Origin: an uncultured Neisseria sp.
Lineage (GTDB): Bacteria; Pseudomonadota; Gammaproteobacteria; Burkholderiales; Neisseriaceae
NCBI GenBank assembly: GCA_947097615.1
Contig: CAMURX010000063.1
Coordinates: 1-8,809 of the forward strand
Reading direction: 5' to 3'
Length of the DNA: 8,809 bases
Of the stretch, positions 8,776 through 8,809 are shown in pieces. The translations under genes and the position numbers were made by a program. Position 1 is the stretch's first letter. The number at the start of each line of letters is the position of its first letter. Below the pieces are notes generated by a model, which saw nothing but the letters and a program-made list of their open reading frames with translations, did not search any database and was not told where the DNA came from.

Positions 8776-8809
8776 GTCTGCTCTGCTTTCAAAACGGTAG
8801 GAAAAAAAA

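Overview
The window looks like chromosomal DNA from a commensal-type Neisseria or a close relative. It has 16 exact copies of the 12-base DNA uptake sequence in its AG form (AGGCCGTCTGAA, counting both strands). That form is typical of many non-pathogenic Neisseria; N. meningitidis and N. gonorrhoeae mainly use the AT form. GC-rich third codon positions, DUS inverted repeats used as terminators, and a Correia-like palindromic element fit the same placement. I cannot name the species.

Layout. Positions 1-257 are non-coding and repeat-rich: a G-quadruplex-type motif, a 16-bp direct repeat that resembles an insertion-sequence end, and a degenerate inverted repeat. A short Correia-like palindromic element (258-364) lies directly upstream of the only plus-strand gene, a Tat-exported FAD-dependent oxidoreductase resembling spermidine dehydrogenase (393-2225). 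The stop codon of that gene is built into a second, different palindromic element of 161 bp flanked by TA (2223-2387). It appears to have inserted into the TA of an original TAA stop without changing the protein. Two DUS hairpins then separate this gene from the convergent minus-strand genes.

From 2566 to 8775 all five genes are on the minus strand. In transcription order they are purM (purine biosynthesis, AIR synthetase), an uncharacterised lipoprotein, an adenine/adenosine deaminase (purine salvage), a lipid-anchored c5-type monohaem cytochrome with a long Ala/Glu/Pro linker, and maeB (NADP-malic enzyme fused to a phosphotransacetylase-like domain). Gaps of 79-202 bp separate them, and each gap holds at least one DUS hairpin. 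I therefore read them as mostly separate transcription units rather than one operon, although purM and the deaminase both belong to purine metabolism.

The genes are mostly ordinary housekeeping genes, and I did not find a novel multi-gene system. The parts most worth a second look are the two TA-flanked palindromic elements bracketing the flavoprotein gene, the stop-codon insertion, the DUS that encodes the end of the deaminase, and the uncharacterised lipoprotein.
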